A DNA stretch of 64,000 nucleotides from Anaerolineales bacterium (lineage in GTDB: Bacteria > Chloroflexota > Anaerolineae > Anaerolineales > UBA11858). The position numbers and the translations under genes are program-made. The notes beneath the pieces were generated by a model that saw only the letters and a program-made list of their open reading frames with translations, was not told where the DNA came from and made no database searches. Below are positions 38,915 through 49,953 of the stretch, in pieces; the stretch's first letter is position 1, and every line of letters begins with the position of its first letter. The stretch is taken from NCBI GenBank assembly GCA_028278545.1, contig JANQED010000132.1:1-64000 (forward strand), given 5' to 3'.

Positions 38915-39634
38915 ATGGATGCAAAACCAAAAAGCCTTGATGACCTTACCCCCAAAGAGAAGCTTAACGGTACGGTGGTCAAGACAATGCTGGCAGGCGC
39001 TGTCGTGGATATTGGCCTGGAAGTCCCCGGCGTAGTCCACATCTCTCGCATTCAAAAAGAACCTGTCAACCGGGCAGAAGATGTCGTCGAAATCGGGCAG
39101 GAAGTGGATGTCTGGGTTCGGCAAGTTTTCCCGGAGCGCAAGCGCATTGAGTTGACCATGATCGAGCCATTGGGGTTAGAGTGGCGCGAAATCAGAAAAG
39201 GTATGGTTGCAGAGGGCAAGATCACCCGTCTAGAAAAATATGGCGCTTTCGTAGACATAGGTGCTGAGAGACCGGGTCTGGTGCACATCAGCGAAATAGC
39301 TCACGGTTTCATCGACTCCCCGACGGATGTCGTCCAGGAGGGCGATGATGTCGAGGTGCAGGTTCTCAGCGTGAACCGACGACGTAAACAGATCAAGCTG
39401 AGCATGAAAGCCCTCCAGGAACCCCCACAAAAGGCGGTCAAGAAGGTCGAGCAGGTCATCGAAGAGGAACCAGAAGAACCGGTCCCCACCGCCATGGAAG
39501 CTGCACTACGGGAGGCCATGGAGCGTTCTCAGAATGGCGAAAGCAAGACCAATAACAAGAAGAGCAAGAAGCCTTCAGCGTCAAGTAATGAACTAGAGGA
39601 TATCTTTTCTCGCACATTGAATCAGGACAAGTAG
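38915..39634 (+). CDS. S1 RNA-binding domain protein
   Basis: Two S1 domains: LNGTVVKTMLAGAVVDIGLEVPGVVHISRI and AEGKITRLEKYGAFVDIGAERPGLVHISEIAHG. Confidence 0.93.
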   Translation: MDAKPKSLDDLTPKEKLNGTVVKTMLAGAVVDIGLEVPGVVHISRIQKEPVNRAEDVVEIGQEVDVWVRQVFPERKRIELTMIEPLGLEWREIRKGMVAEGKITRLEKYGAFVDIGAERPGLVHISEIAHGFIDSPTDVVQEGDDVEVQVLSVNRRRKQIKLSMKALQEPPQKAVKKVEQVIEEEPEEPVPTAMEAALREAMERSQNGESKTNNKKSKKPSASSNELEDIFSRTLNQDK

Positions 39635-39675
39635 GACCGCAACCGGTTTACTACAAACTCTCCTCTATGTGAACG

Positions 39676-39706
39676 AAACCCCGCCTGCAAGCGGGGTTTT
39701 TGTTTT
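39676..39706 (+). terminator. Rho-independent terminator
   Basis: AAACCCCGC-CTGCAA-GCGGGGTTTTTGTTTT. Confidence 0.88.
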
Positions 39707-39739
39707 GCGTAAATCTCGGCGATTGGGATAAGGATTAAA

Positions 39740-40705
39740 CTATGATGAATTTGATGAAAAAGGCAACCCAACGACTTCCCCCCGAATATCCCCCACATGA
39801 ATTTGTGTGCCTTTCTGGTCAAAAGGGCGTTTCAGCACGGCCAGAGCGATCTCGCCAAAACGCGGTGACGTGGCAACGGATGTCACCTGACCAACTGGTC
39901 TGCCATCGGCGCGCACCTGAGCACCCGCATCGACGGGAGCTGCCAACTGTAGGCCAACCAATCCCCGGGTTACCTTATCGTAATTAACCTGTCTGGCGAT
40001 GACCTCCTGTCCGGTGTAACAACCTTTGGTAAGCGATACGGCTATCTCTTGAAGGCCGACTTCAAGGGGTGTGTAATTCTCGGTCAACTCTCCCCGAGCA
40101 CCTGCCATACCCGCTTCGACGCGCAACACCTGATAGAGGTCTTCATCGATATGAGGCGCGCCAGCTTCCATAAGTGCAGAAACCAGTTTTGGACTTTCAA
40201 CTTTTGGAACCAGGAAACGATAGGCGACCTCATTAACTCCCGATTGACCAATAACCGTTGCGGGAACTCCCCCCACATCCCCCTGAGATACCGCGCCCAC
40301 CCCCAGGGGGGTCAATCCTAGAACGGTCAGCGTGTTAGCGGACCGCGGCCCTTCAATAATGATTTGATCAAAGTCTTCGCTGAGGTCATCAAGGCTGACA
40401 TCGTCGTTGAAGAATATCCGGCTGCGCAGAAATCCAGCCGTGGATGCGCCTCGCCCTGGAAGAGTCAGAATGCCAATATGCTCACCCTCATCGAGAAGTG
40501 TTAATACATCCAGGATGCGCGTGGTGGGCGACGTCAGCACACTCACCACGGCAACAGACGATACCAACTGGCTCACATCATTGGTGGTCTGACGCTGCAA
40601 GTAATCAACCCGATCACCACCACCGATACGCAGGTATCCGGGATCAGATACCTGGTGGAAAAAAGCCCCTTCCAAAGCAGCATTATAAGCCGTTAAATCA
40701 ACCAT
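39740..40705 (-). CDS. YgfZ/GcvT-like folate-binding protein
   Basis: 'YLRIGGGDRVDYLQRQTTNDV...LTKGCYTGQEVIARQVNYDKVTRGLVGLQ' includes the KGCYTGQE motif. Confidence 0.93.
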   Translation of the reverse strand: MVDLTAYNAALEGAFFHQVSDPGYLRIGGGDRVDYLQRQTTNDVSQLVSSVAVVSVLTSPTTRILDVLTLLDEGEHIGILTLPGRGASTAGFLRSRIFFNDDVSLDDLSEDFDQIIIEGPRSANTLTVLGLTPLGVGAVSQGDVGGVPATVIGQSGVNEVAYRFLVPKVESPKLVSALMEAGAPHIDEDLYQVLRVEAGMAGARGELTENYTPLEVGLQEIAVSLTKGCYTGQEVIARQVNYDKVTRGLVGLQLAAPVDAGAQVRADGRPVGQVTSVATSPRFGEIALAVLKRPFDQKGTQIHVGDIRGEVVGLPFSSNSS

Positions 40706-40815
40706 ATATTCTTCTTTGGCATTCACTCAAGCGCGTAAGGGATTCCCAGGAATCTGCTTAACAAATACCGGGGTATGCCTGGTTTTGCTGACACACCCCG
40801 GTGGATTTCCTTCGC

Positions 40816-42690
40816 TTACGCGGCCTGCGGAATCGGCGTGCCGCCGCTCTTCTCGACAGGCGGCGGGAAAATATCTTCGAATTCCTCACGCGTCAGCGTC
40901 TCGACTTCAATCAGTTTATCGGCGACTTCGTCCAGCTTTGCGCGGTATTTCGTCAGGATTTGTTTGGCTTTCTCATAGGACTCAGCCACGATCCTGCGCA
41001 CTTCGTTATCGATTTGCTCTGCCACTGACTCGGAATAATCGCGCTGCTCGGAAATCTCCCGGCCGAGGAAAATCAACTCCTCTTTTTGACCATACACCAT
41101 GGGGCCAAGGCTCTCGCTCATCCCCAAACGAGTGACCATGGTGCGGGCCATCCGAGTGACACGCTCTAGATCATTGGAAGCGCCAGAGGTGATATCACTG
41201 AAAACCAACTCTTCAGCCGCTCGTCCGCCTAACAAACCAATCATATCGGCGATGAGCTTCTTCTTCGGCATCAAGGTACGGTCGTTTTCCGGCAAGATCA
41301 GGGTATAGCCGCCGGCCTGCCCGCGGGCCGTGATCGACACCTTGTGGACAGGATCACCCTCGGGTAAAGCGTTGGTGACCACCGCGTGCCCCGCCTCGTG
41401 ATAGGCAATGATGCGTTTTTCACTGTCGCTGATCAGCCGGCTCTTGCGCTCTGGACCGGCGATAACTCGTTCAATCGCTTCCTCAAACTCGTCCTGACCG
41501 ATCACCTTTTTATCGCGGCGGGCGGCCAGAATGGCGCCTTCGTTGACCAGGTTCTCGATATCTGCACCGACGAAACCAGGCGTTGCCCGGGCCAGAACGG
41601 CCAAATCGACTTCATTGTCCAGGGGTTTGCCCCGGACATGTATCCCCAAAATAGCCTCTCGGCCGCGCACATCAGGGCGATCTAAGACCACGCGGCGATC
41701 AAAGCGGCCCGGTCGCAACAAAGCCGGGTCTAAGACATCAGGGCGGTTGGTGGCTGCAACGATGATCACGTTCGTATCGGTGTCGAAACCATCCATCTCC
41801 ACCAACATCTGGTTGAGGGTCTGCTCACGCTCGTCGTGGCTGCCGCCTAATCCGGCGCCACGTTGACGCCCAACAGCATCGATCTCATCTACGAAGACAA
41901 TACAAGGCGAGTGGCGCTTGGCCTGTTCGAATAAGTCACGCACCCGGCTGGCCCCCACTCCAACGAACATCTCTACAAACTCAGAACCGGAGATGGAGAA
42001 GAACGGCACACCAGCTTCACCTGAAACAGCTTTAGCCAGAAGCGTCTTGCCTGTCCCCGGCGGGCCAACGAGCAGCACCCCTTTGGGAATGCGCGCCCCC
42101 AATGCGATGAACTTCTCAGGTTCCTGCAAAAACTCGACCACTTCCTCTAATTCAACTTTGGCTTCTTCGACACCAGCCACATCTTCAAAGGTCACAGTTG
42201 GCTGATCCCCAGAGAACATGCGCGCCCGAGATTTACCAAATGCCATAGCGGCATTGCTGCCACCCTGCGCTTGACGGAAGATGAACCAGAACATCGCCCC
42301 CAGGAGAACAACGGGAGCCACATAGCTTAATATAGTGATCACGCCAACCCACTGGCTAGGGGGTTGTACTTCGAATTTTACATTTTGTGGGTTCAGTTCC
42401 TCCGTTGTGACACCAAAAGCCTTGAGCTGTTCCACCAAAGTTGAAGCGGGTTCTTTGTAAGCAGAACCCTCCGTGCCATCTTCATAAATAACCCGAATCT
42501 CATTATCATCGCTGACAATCCGAGTGATCTCACCCCGCTTGATCTGCATTGCCAAATCGTTGATCGTCAACACTTCTTGAGAAGTCACATTTTGACGGTA
42601 ATTGAAGAACAACAGAATCGCAATGGCGACGATAAAGAGGATGTATATAAACGACGAACGGTTTCTAGACGAATCCACAGATACCTCCAA
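40816..42690 (-). CDS. ftsH: ATP-dependent zinc metalloprotease FtsH
   Basis: [28 protein letters not shown]...[13 protein letters not shown]...YHEAGHAVV. Confidence 0.98.
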   Translation of the reverse strand: MEVSVDSSRNRSSFIYILFIVAIAILLFFNYRQNVTSQEVLTINDLAMQIKRGEITRIVSDDNEIRVIYEDGTEGSAYKEPASTLVEQLKAFGVTTEELNPQNVKFEVQPPSQWVGVITILSYVAPVVLLGAMFWFIFRQAQGGSNAAMAFGKSRARMFSGDQPTVTFEDVAGVEEAKVELEEVVEFLQEPEKFIALGARIPKGVLLVGPPGTGKTLLAKAVSGEAGVPFFSISGSEFVEMFVGVGASRVRDLFEQAKRHSPCIVFVDEIDAVGRQRGAGLGGSHDEREQTLNQMLVEMDGFDTDTNVIIVAATNRPDVLDPALLRPGRFDRRVVLDRPDVRGREAILGIHVRGKPLDNEVDLAVLARATPGFVGADIENLVNEGAILAARRDKKVIGQDEFEEAIERVIAGPERKSRLISDSEKRIIAYHEAGHAVVTNALPEGDPVHKVSITARGQAGGYTLILPENDRTLMPKKKLIADMIGLLGGRAAEELVFSDITSGASNDLERVTRMARTMVTRLGMSESLGPMVYGQKEELIFLGREISEQRDYSESVAEQIDNEVRRIVAESYEKAKQILTKYRAKLDEVADKLIEVETLTREEFEDIFPPPVEKSGGTPIPQAA

Positions 42691-42894
42691 ATCTTTCCAA
42701 AAGCCAAAAATGGCGACCAGATTCTACCATTCAATCACCCAAGTAGGTAGTTACAGTGACAAAACCATTAAGGAATTAACATCCTTCTTACATTAAGAGG
42801 ATTGACTCCCCCTTTGAGCCTGATCTTACCCCCAAACCGGGTTATGCGGGCTTACTTTCGAGTTGATTCTACGCTTTCAAGCCGATATTTGCCC

Positions 42895-45237
42895 TTAGAG
42901 AGGCCATAATAGCGGCACCACAAGCAAAGTAACGACCATCACCAGCAAGGTTAACGGAATCCCCACCTTCAAATAATCCGAAATCCGATATCCGCCCGGG
43001 CCCAGAACCAACACGTTGGATGGATGAGCAACAGGGCTGAGGAAGGCAGCCGAGGCAGATACGGCCACGATCATCATCATTGGATAAGGGGATATCCCCA
43101 TATCCGCGGCAGCGTTCAGGGCAATCGGTGCCAACAAAACGGCCGCGGCGGCATTGGGCATAATCTGAGAAGCCAAACTGGATAGAACAAACAAGGCCGC
43201 CAGGATCGCCATCGGCCCCAAGGGGCCCACGAGATTGATGACTCCCTCGGCGATGAAGCTCGCGGTGCCCGTCTGTTCCATGGCAATCCCCAAAGGCAGC
43301 ATTCCAGCGATCAGAAAAACCGCCTTCCACTCGATGAAACGATAAGCTTCATCCATGCTCAGGCAGCCGGTCAAAACCATCAAAGCTGCCCCCGCGATGG
43401 CAGATATATAGATGGGCAGCCACCCTGCTATCGTTGGGATCAAAACCCCAGCCAGAATCGCCAATGCTATGGGAATCTTCTTACGGCGAGGTTCTTCCTG
43501 AATTTCGTCCGCTAACACCAGAAAATCTTCATCTGAGGCCAGCATCCTCAACTTACTACGCGGGCCGTGGAGCAAAAGAGCATCACCAAGGCGGAGTTTC
43601 ATATCTCGCAACCCCGAGCGGAATGGTCTGCCCCCCCGCCAGATCGCCAGGACATTCAGCCCATATTTCTCGCGGAAGTGAAGCTGATGGAGAGATTTCC
43701 CGATCAGCGTTGTATGCGGAGAAAGCACTGCCTCGACCAACCCAATTCGAGAGGATTCCAATTGAGAGGCTTCCGGGGTCTCTTCTTGAGATATCTGCAA
43801 CTCTCGCAAGTCATACAAAGTCAACAGATGATCTGTTTCGCCTCGTACGAAGATGATGTCATTGGCCTGCAATCGCTCTTCGGCCGTCGGCATCAACTGG
43901 GTAGAGTCCTCACGCAAAATCGCCAGTACCGCCAGACCAAAGGCCTCGGCCAGACGGCTCTCGGCCAGAGGCACCCCAACTAAGGTTGATTCGCTGGGGA
44001 TTCGCACAGTCATCAAATGATTGTTAAGCCAGGAAACTCGATCTTTTTTCACATCTGAGACAACAATCCCTTCAATTTCTTTCAAGGCAGCGATGCTCCC
44101 GCGAGCCCCTTGAACGAGTAAAGTGTCTCCAAGGGCCACCGGCAAGTTTTCCAAATCCTCGGAAATGACCCGATCCTGACGCCATATCGCCATCACCATG
44201 AGATCATATTTCTGGCGGAAATCTATTTGCTGCAAGGTTTGGCCAAGACGGCTATAACCAGAGTTAAGCTCAACCTCTGCAAAGATGATCTCTTTCGTCA
44301 TCACCTGATCAATGGGCAATTTCTGGCGCTCAAGCTGCAGGAGATGGTGATTTTTCATGCTAACCAATTGATCAGCGACCCCGGTGACCAAGAGTTGATC
44401 GCCCTCTTTTAGCAAATCATCAGGTTGTGGCGCCAGGTTGGGGTGACCGTCTCGTATTATGGCAACGACATTTAAGCCCAGCACCGCACCCAGCCGACAC
44501 TCCGCCAAAGTCTCGCCATCCAGATGCGAACCAGGTGGCAAGCGAAGCAAGAACAGATTTCCTTCCAGATCATACATCGCCCCTAATTCAGCCGCAGTGG
44601 CACCTTTCAAGGATTTCGCCGGGTCTCGCACCGGCAGCAGATGACGTCCAAGCAAAGCCATGAAAACCACGCCGGTCAGCAGAATAACGATTCCCAACGG
44701 TGTGTAATCAAACATCCCAAAGGCATATAAGCCATTCTCTTCCAGCGCATTGCTGATGAGGATATTAGGCGGAGTGCCGATTTGAGTCATCAAGCCACCT
44801 AAAAGGGAACCAGAGGCCAGCGGCATCAACAGTTTGGAGGGCGGTCGGCCTGTTCGCCGGGCAATATCCATGACCACCGGCAATAACAGGGCTGCCACGC
44901 CGATATTGTTCATAAACCCCGAGAGCACACCCGTCGTTAGCATGATCAGCACAATCAGGCGCACCTCCCCCGGGCCCGCCAGTCGTAAGAGCTGACGGCC
45001 GATGATAACCCCCACGCCAGTTTTCGATAGCCCACCCCCAATGATGAATACCGCCCAAATGGTGATCACCGCCGGGTTGCTGAACCCTAACAACGCTTCC
45101 GTAGGGGTGACTAGTCCCAGCAGAGCCAGGGCGCTCAGAACCAACAAAGCAATTAAATCGACGCGCAGCCGCTCGCTGACGAAAAGCACAACTGCAACAC
45201 CTAAGGTAAGGAGGGTGATTAGTATCTGAAAAGTCAT
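42895..45237 (-). CDS. SLC13-type anion permease with internal TrkA-C (RCK_C) domains
   Basis: TM-rich ends (GVGVIIGRQLLRL...LMPLASGSLLGGLMTQIGTPPN) around repeated RCK_C-like segments. Confidence 0.9.
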   Translation of the reverse strand: MTFQILITLLTLGVAVVLFVSERLRVDLIALLVLSALALLGLVTPTEALLGFSNPAVITIWAVFIIGGGLSKTGVGVIIGRQLLRLAGPGEVRLIVLIMLTTGVLSGFMNNIGVAALLLPVVMDIARRTGRPPSKLLMPLASGSLLGGLMTQIGTPPNILISNALEENGLYAFGMFDYTPLGIVILLTGVVFMALLGRHLLPVRDPAKSLKGATAAELGAMYDLEGNLFLLRLPPGSHLDGETLAECRLGAVLGLNVVAIIRDGHPNLAPQPDDLLKEGDQLLVTGVADQLVSMKNHHLLQLERQKLPIDQVMTKEIIFAEVELNSGYSRLGQTLQQIDFRQKYDLMVMAIWRQDRVISEDLENLPVALGDTLLVQGARGSIAALKEIEGIVVSDVKKDRVSWLNNHLMTVRIPSESTLVGVPLAESRLAEAFGLAVLAILREDSTQLMPTAEERLQANDIIFVRGETDHLLTLYDLRELQISQEETPEASQLESSRIGLVEAVLSPHTTLIGKSLHQLHFREKYGLNVLAIWRGGRPFRSGLRDMKLRLGDALLLHGPRSKLRMLASDEDFLVLADEIQEEPRRKKIPIALAILAGVLIPTIAGWLPIYISAIAGAALMVLTGCLSMDEAYRFIEWKAVFLIAGMLPLGIAMEQTGTASFIAEGVINLVGPLGPMAILAALFVLSSLASQIMPNAAAAVLLAPIALNAAADMGISPYPMMMIVAVSASAAFLSPVAHPSNVLVLGPGGYRISDYLKVGIPLTLLVMVVTLLVVPLLWPL

Positions 45238-45244
45238 AGACGTT

Positions 45245-46462
45245 TTATCTGTTGACCAGAGACTCCATAATCCCGGCCATCTTCATCGAAAGCTCCCGGC
45301 GGTCGAAGTGCTCTTCGATATATTTGCGCCCATTTTGTCCCAGTCGCTGCCCTTCTCGATGATCTCCTGCCAGGGCACGGATAGCCGCCGCGAGGGCGTC
45401 CGCATCTCCGGGGGGGACAAATATACCAGCATCGGCATCCTCCACGACATCGCGGATGACACCATCAATAGCCAGGATCACAGGCCTCCCAGCAGCCATA
45501 TAATCGAAAACCTTGTTAGGGTAAACCGTCTTATACATCTCGATAGGTTTGAGAATTGCGATGCAGGCATCCGCTGCCGCCAACGCCCTCCCCATCTCCG
45601 ACTTGGGCATGGGGGGAAGGAAATGCACATTGGCCAACCCCATCTTTGCAGCTCGATCCATCAAGGCAGGCTTTTCCTTTCCATCTCCGAGCAGCACGAT
45701 AGAAATATCCGTCCGGTCACGAAGTTGAGAAGCCGCATCGAGCAGCACATCCAGATCGTTGGACATCCCGTGAGCCCCAGCATACAAAGCCACGAACTTA
45801 TCTTCCAAATGATGTATCCCTCTAAACTCAGCGCCATCGGCCGCGGGATCAAACATGCTAGGATCGGCGCCGTTGGGAACCAGCGCGACATCGCTTCCAC
45901 CGCGAGAGTGGACATGCTCGATAAAGCCGGGTGAGTTGACTAAGATTCGATCAGCGCGACGATAGAGGAAACCTTCTAGCCATTGCGAAGCCCGGATGAG
46001 CAGTGGATTTTGCAGCACACCGACAGCAATGGCAAAGGCAGGCCAAAGATCACGCACCTCAAACAAAAGCGGCACCCCTTTAAGGCGCGCTATCATCCAG
46101 GCTGTCACTCCCTGGAAGATGGGCGGCGAAGTGCCCCAAACCAAATCCACATCCCGAACGCGCAAGCCGATCACAAAGGAAGAAACCATAAAACTGAGGA
46201 AACTGAAGACCCGATGGACAAAAGATCGGTGCAGGGCAGCGTAGGTGTAAGCGCGAATCACCCTCACCGCTAAACCTTCTTCCTGAGAAAGTGAGGGACG
46301 AGGCGAAAAAGACGATTTTGTCCCCGTTAAATAGCTAACTGGGCTGGCGATCACAGTTACGTGATGGCCGCTCTCTGCCAGATTGCGGGCAATCTCATGG
46401 TGCCGAGTGCCCCCAGGTTCATCAAGAGCGGCAAAAGCCTGGTGAATCAACAAGATGTGCAT
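45245..46462 (-). CDS. GT4-family glycosyltransferase (WbuB-like)
   Basis: ILLIHQAFAALDEPGGTRHHEIARNLAESGHHVTVIASP...VPNGADPSMF...PNKVFDYMAAGRPVILAIDG. Confidence 0.92.
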   Translation of the reverse strand: MHILLIHQAFAALDEPGGTRHHEIARNLAESGHHVTVIASPVSYLTGTKSSFSPRPSLSQEEGLAVRVIRAYTYAALHRSFVHRVFSFLSFMVSSFVIGLRVRDVDLVWGTSPPIFQGVTAWMIARLKGVPLLFEVRDLWPAFAIAVGVLQNPLLIRASQWLEGFLYRRADRILVNSPGFIEHVHSRGGSDVALVPNGADPSMFDPAADGAEFRGIHHLEDKFVALYAGAHGMSNDLDVLLDAASQLRDRTDISIVLLGDGKEKPALMDRAAKMGLANVHFLPPMPKSEMGRALAAADACIAILKPIEMYKTVYPNKVFDYMAAGRPVILAIDGVIRDVVEDADAGIFVPPGDADALAAAIRALAGDHREGQRLGQNGRKYIEEHFDRRELSMKMAGIMESLVNR

Positions 46463-46489
46463 GAGGCTGTCTGGTCGTTGAGCGTTTTG

Positions 46490-47173
46490 TTATTTTTCGT
46501 CGCTGCGCGAGATAATCATGGGGGAATCAATTTGATTATTATCCAAAATTACATCAGCGTGTTCTTTGGGTCGGGCATCTTCAAAGTATAACCGCTGGCC
46601 CGGCACATAGCGCTGCTGATATCTGGCGTAAATGGCTTCTTCTGCACTTCCCAGACCATTTCGAAGATCGCGCCGTACGGCACGAGGCACTGAAATCTCA
46701 AAATCAACATCAATGAAGATGTGGAAATCCCAATAGGCAACCAGCTCCGGGCGTAAAAGAAAGACTCCATCGAACAACAAGACCGCGTCAAGGGGCGCTG
46801 CGCTCGGGGGTTCAGGGGTGGGTGCATCGGCCCGATAATCAAACACCCTGCGGTGATGTTTCCTATTTCCGCCTGGCCCCAAAGGGATCAGCAACATCTT
46901 GATGACAGCCTCATAGTTGAAGGAATCCTGGTAGTATCCCCGGGGTGAGTCTGCTCCCTGGCGATAGCGAATGCTTTTCGGGTTATGAAAACCATCAATC
47001 GACGCCCGGATTACGGCTCGTCCACGTTCTTCGATTATCGGCGTCATTTCGTCAGCCAATATCGTTTTTCCGGCAGCGTCAACGCCGTCGATGGCTACCC
47101 GAATTGGATGAGGGCGCTCGATAGTCACAATGACATCCACCAGTTCTTCGATGATTTTCCTGCGTCTACTCAT
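46490..47173 (-). CDS. uridine kinase-like P-loop NTPase
   Basis: IRVAIDGVDAAGKTILADEM (degenerate Walker A), IRASIDGFHNPKSIRY, FDGVFLLRPELVAYWDFHIFIDV. Confidence 0.85.
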   Translation of the reverse strand: MSRRRKIIEELVDVIVTIERPHPIRVAIDGVDAAGKTILADEMTPIIEERGRAVIRASIDGFHNPKSIRYRQGADSPRGYYQDSFNYEAVIKMLLIPLGPGGNRKHHRRVFDYRADAPTPEPPSAAPLDAVLLFDGVFLLRPELVAYWDFHIFIDVDFEISVPRAVRRDLRNGLGSAEEAIYARYQQRYVPGQRLYFEDARPKEHADVILDNNQIDSPMIISRSDEK

Positions 47174-49175
47174 TACTTGGGAATGCCCATTCACTTGAGA
47201 AAGTAATCGGTAAAGGGCTTGCCGCTGTCACGGAAAAGGAGAGCGCGGGGGACTTATGGCCATACGTCGGAGACACCCAACCCCAGTTGGGATGGGCAGG
47301 GGCATCGCCATAGAGAACTTCACCGGCGCGAATCAGGGACGGTTGGAGGTTGGAGATCGAGGATCGGATTGACAACGATATCAAGCCATACGGAGAGAGC
47401 AATTCGATCTCCAGTCCCGAATTATCGATCGTCCATCGCCAATCTGGCAATAACCAATGCAGACGAGCGGTGTGAGAAGCCAGGTGCGGAGAATTCGAGG
47501 CTGGAATCAACTGATCTTCAACAACCCATCGATCATCATCGTGTGCCACAACAGACCTTTGATGCGTTACACCTAAACGTCGATAGCCATCGTGTTGCGC
47601 GATCACACGTTCCAATGCACCCTCGTCGGTATGCTCATCCAGCACGACTTCAGCCTGTGCCCAATCCAGGTAGAGAAATCGCCCGGCGCGGGTCATCTGC
47701 TCACAGCCATCGACCATCACCGTATTATGAACGGCTGTATGAGTCAGGGCATTCTCCCAAGGAGGGAGAGCATTGTAGAGATAGGTACCCGCATCCTGAG
47801 CAACGTTCAGACCCCGCCACCAGAGATCGAGGTGAAGTTGGTCAGCGTGACCGGGACGGTCATGAAATTCTGCAGTGCGGAGATAGGCCCAACTGCGCGC
47901 AGCCCGGAGAGTGACAGGTGAGGTATCTCGCATCGCCGCCCGCGTTTCCTGTTTAACGTCTTCCATCTGAGAAGATGAGTTCTGATCCTTGAAGCCCGGA
48001 CAGAACCACAGGCTCATTTCGTCCCACGGCCCTGGATCGAAAGCCCGTTTTCCCCAAAAAGCTTGTGAGGCAGCCTGCAAAACAGGGCGATAATCGTGAT
48101 AGGGCAACACGGTCAGGGGCAAGATGTAAGCGCCATCGTTAGGCCCCAGGTTGAGGGCGCGACCGGATTCTACATCAGTCAAAGACAGCAACCAGCGAAT
48201 TGCACGCTGCACGTTGAACGATCCACGCTCTCTGATGCCCCTATTGGGTAGGTTGTTGCCTTGCTGAATCAAATGAACCCATAACACGAGTTGCAACATC
48301 AGCCGATGATAGTTTGTGCTGTGCTGTGTGTAGGTGCCGTCTTGGGCGATCTGGGTCTCCAGGCCGCGATTGAACCATTTCCAGCCAAGGTTCGACCATC
48401 GGGAGGCATCAGGATGATCAGACAAAGCCAGAGAAGCCGTGATCAAGCCGGCAGCCTCGCTGAGCAGGTGATTATTATTTTGCGCGCGGGCGTAAAGCAA
48501 TGTGGGGGGAATGCGTGAAGCATGATCGGCGATGGTGCAAGCAATTGACGAGTTGCGGGCGGCGGTCGAATGGCGTGATGCAGCAAAAACCTGCGCCGCA
48601 AAGACAAAAGCCATCAACCGCAAAGCCACTTCTTGAGCAGAGGCCCAGTTAGGTCCCTTGTTGACAGGGTTGGCTCGCTGAAAGACCTCAAAGTAGCGCC
48701 AAAACGCTTCCGGGTAGCGCTCATCCTTTGTGAGATAGTAAGCGCGCCCTAGCGTGAAAGCCCAGCCAAAACGAGTCGGCTCCCAGGTGAATTTGGGGTC
48801 CTCAACACCCCAGGTCTGCTGCCCTAGCTCGTACTCTGTCCAATGGGGTAATTCGCCAGGCGGGGTTAGATTAAGGGGAACGGGATCACCCCCAAAAAGC
48901 CGCACTCGACCCGCTGCGATTTCGTCAGCCTCAGCCACCAGTTGAAGGAGGCCACCCTCACCTATGCTTGAAAGCAATTGATCCTGCGTGGGGAGATTGA
49001 TGATTGCTGAGGGTCGTCCATTCTCCGCGGTCCACGTTCCGCCGTCTGCGGCCATTCGTCTTCGTAAATAACCAGAGCGCAACAGACACTGGTACCACGC
49101 GTAAAGCCCCAGTTGCCTGGGGCCAAGTTCGAGCAGGGCTTTAAGGGCAAGGCGCAATCTGGAACCTTCAGGCAA
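47166..49175 (-). CDS. heparinase II/III-family (alginate lyase-like) protein
   Basis: 'AQNNNHLLSEAAGLITASLALSD', 'LGPNDGAYILPL', 'DQLHLDLWWRGLNVAQDAGTYLYN' heparinase II/III hallmarks. Confidence 0.9.
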   Translation of the reverse strand: MPEGSRLRLALKALLELGPRQLGLYAWYQCLLRSGYLRRRMAADGGTWTAENGRPSAIINLPTQDQLLSSIGEGGLLQLVAEADEIAAGRVRLFGGDPVPLNLTPPGELPHWTEYELGQQTWGVEDPKFTWEPTRFGWAFTLGRAYYLTKDERYPEAFWRYFEVFQRANPVNKGPNWASAQEVALRLMAFVFAAQVFAASRHSTAARNSSIACTIADHASRIPPTLLYARAQNNNHLLSEAAGLITASLALSDHPDASRWSNLGWKWFNRGLETQIAQDGTYTQHSTNYHRLMLQLVLWVHLIQQGNNLPNRGIRERGSFNVQRAIRWLLSLTDVESGRALNLGPNDGAYILPLTVLPYHDYRPVLQAASQAFWGKRAFDPGPWDEMSLWFCPGFKDQNSSSQMEDVKQETRAAMRDTSPVTLRAARSWAYLRTAEFHDRPGHADQLHLDLWWRGLNVAQDAGTYLYNALPPWENALTHTAVHNTVMVDGCEQMTRAGRFLYLDWAQAEVVLDEHTDEGALERVIAQHDGYRRLGVTHQRSVVAHDDDRWVVEDQLIPASNSPHLASHTARLHWLLPDWRWTIDNSGLEIELLSPYGLISLSIRSSISNLQPSLIRAGEVLYGDAPAHPNWGWVSPTYGHKSPALSFSVTAASPLPITFSSEWAFPSNE

Positions 49176-49182
49176 TCTGCTG

Positions 49183-49599
49183 TTACTCCCGTTTCCAAAG
49201 GGTCATTTTTCCGGCTTCATCCGCGTACCAGACAGTCAACTCCGGCATGGGGAAGTGACGCGGATTAGTAGTAACAAGCGGGACTTCCACATGAATAGCT
49301 GTCGCAGCTATAACTGCATCAGCATCTCCCAGAGTAATGCCTTTAGAGCGCCAGGAATAAATAGTCTCTCCTGCTAAGTCCGAGATGGCGCTATCCACCG
49401 GAATTGTCACTAGGGAATCGAACAATGCAAAGGTATCCTCTCTCTCATGCTTGCGCATCCCCCTAACAACTTCCAATCGCGTGAAAACAGAGATATAGAG
49501 CAAACCCTCTAATGCCAATCCCTTTAACATCTCGTGATACCCTGGCGACCTACGAAGATAGCGAATGAGGATACTGGTATCCAGGAGATAGTCACTCAT
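49183..49599 (-). CDS. PIN-domain ribonuclease toxin (VapC-like)
   Basis: MSDYLLDTSILIRYLRR...GDADAVIAATAIHVEVPLVTTNPRHFPM. Confidence 0.9.
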   Translation of the reverse strand: MSDYLLDTSILIRYLRRSPGYHEMLKGLALEGLLYISVFTRLEVVRGMRKHEREDTFALFDSLVTIPVDSAISDLAGETIYSWRSKGITLGDADAVIAATAIHVEVPLVTTNPRHFPMPELTVWYADEAGKMTLWKRE

Positions 49600-49915
49600 C
49601 GCGCCCCCATTCATCGGACCAGTCTCGAGTTCCTAGTCTCCGACTTTCTTCGATCCAGCGATCGATATCTTCTGGTGTAGCCAACTCGGGGTGATCCTCA
49701 TCCTTCCAAGCACCATACGACTGCTCCAAAGCCTTTAACAATCGCCGGCGACGAAGCTCGCGCTCCAATACCTTCGTGATAAACTTCGTCCGCCCTCGCG
49801 CCGGGATGAGCATACGCAATTCATCCACTAACGATTTAGGAAGATACAGGTTCAAACGCTCTTTTTCAACTTTGTAGGTCGCTGATACCTCAGAAATCTT
49901 TTTGCGCCCTGTCAT
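49592..49915 (-). CDS. VapB-like antitoxin
   Basis: Overlaps the PIN gene; RHH-like 'ERLNLYLPKSLVDELRMLIPARGRTKFITKVLERELRRRRLLKALE'. Confidence 0.75.
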   Translation of the reverse strand: MTGRKKISEVSATYKVEKERLNLYLPKSLVDELRMLIPARGRTKFITKVLERELRRRRLLKALEQSYGAWKDEDHPELATPEDIDRWIEESRRLGTRDWSDEWGRDE

Positions 49916-49953
49916 GGTGTATTCCTTTTGCACTATATCTTTACACCATTCTA

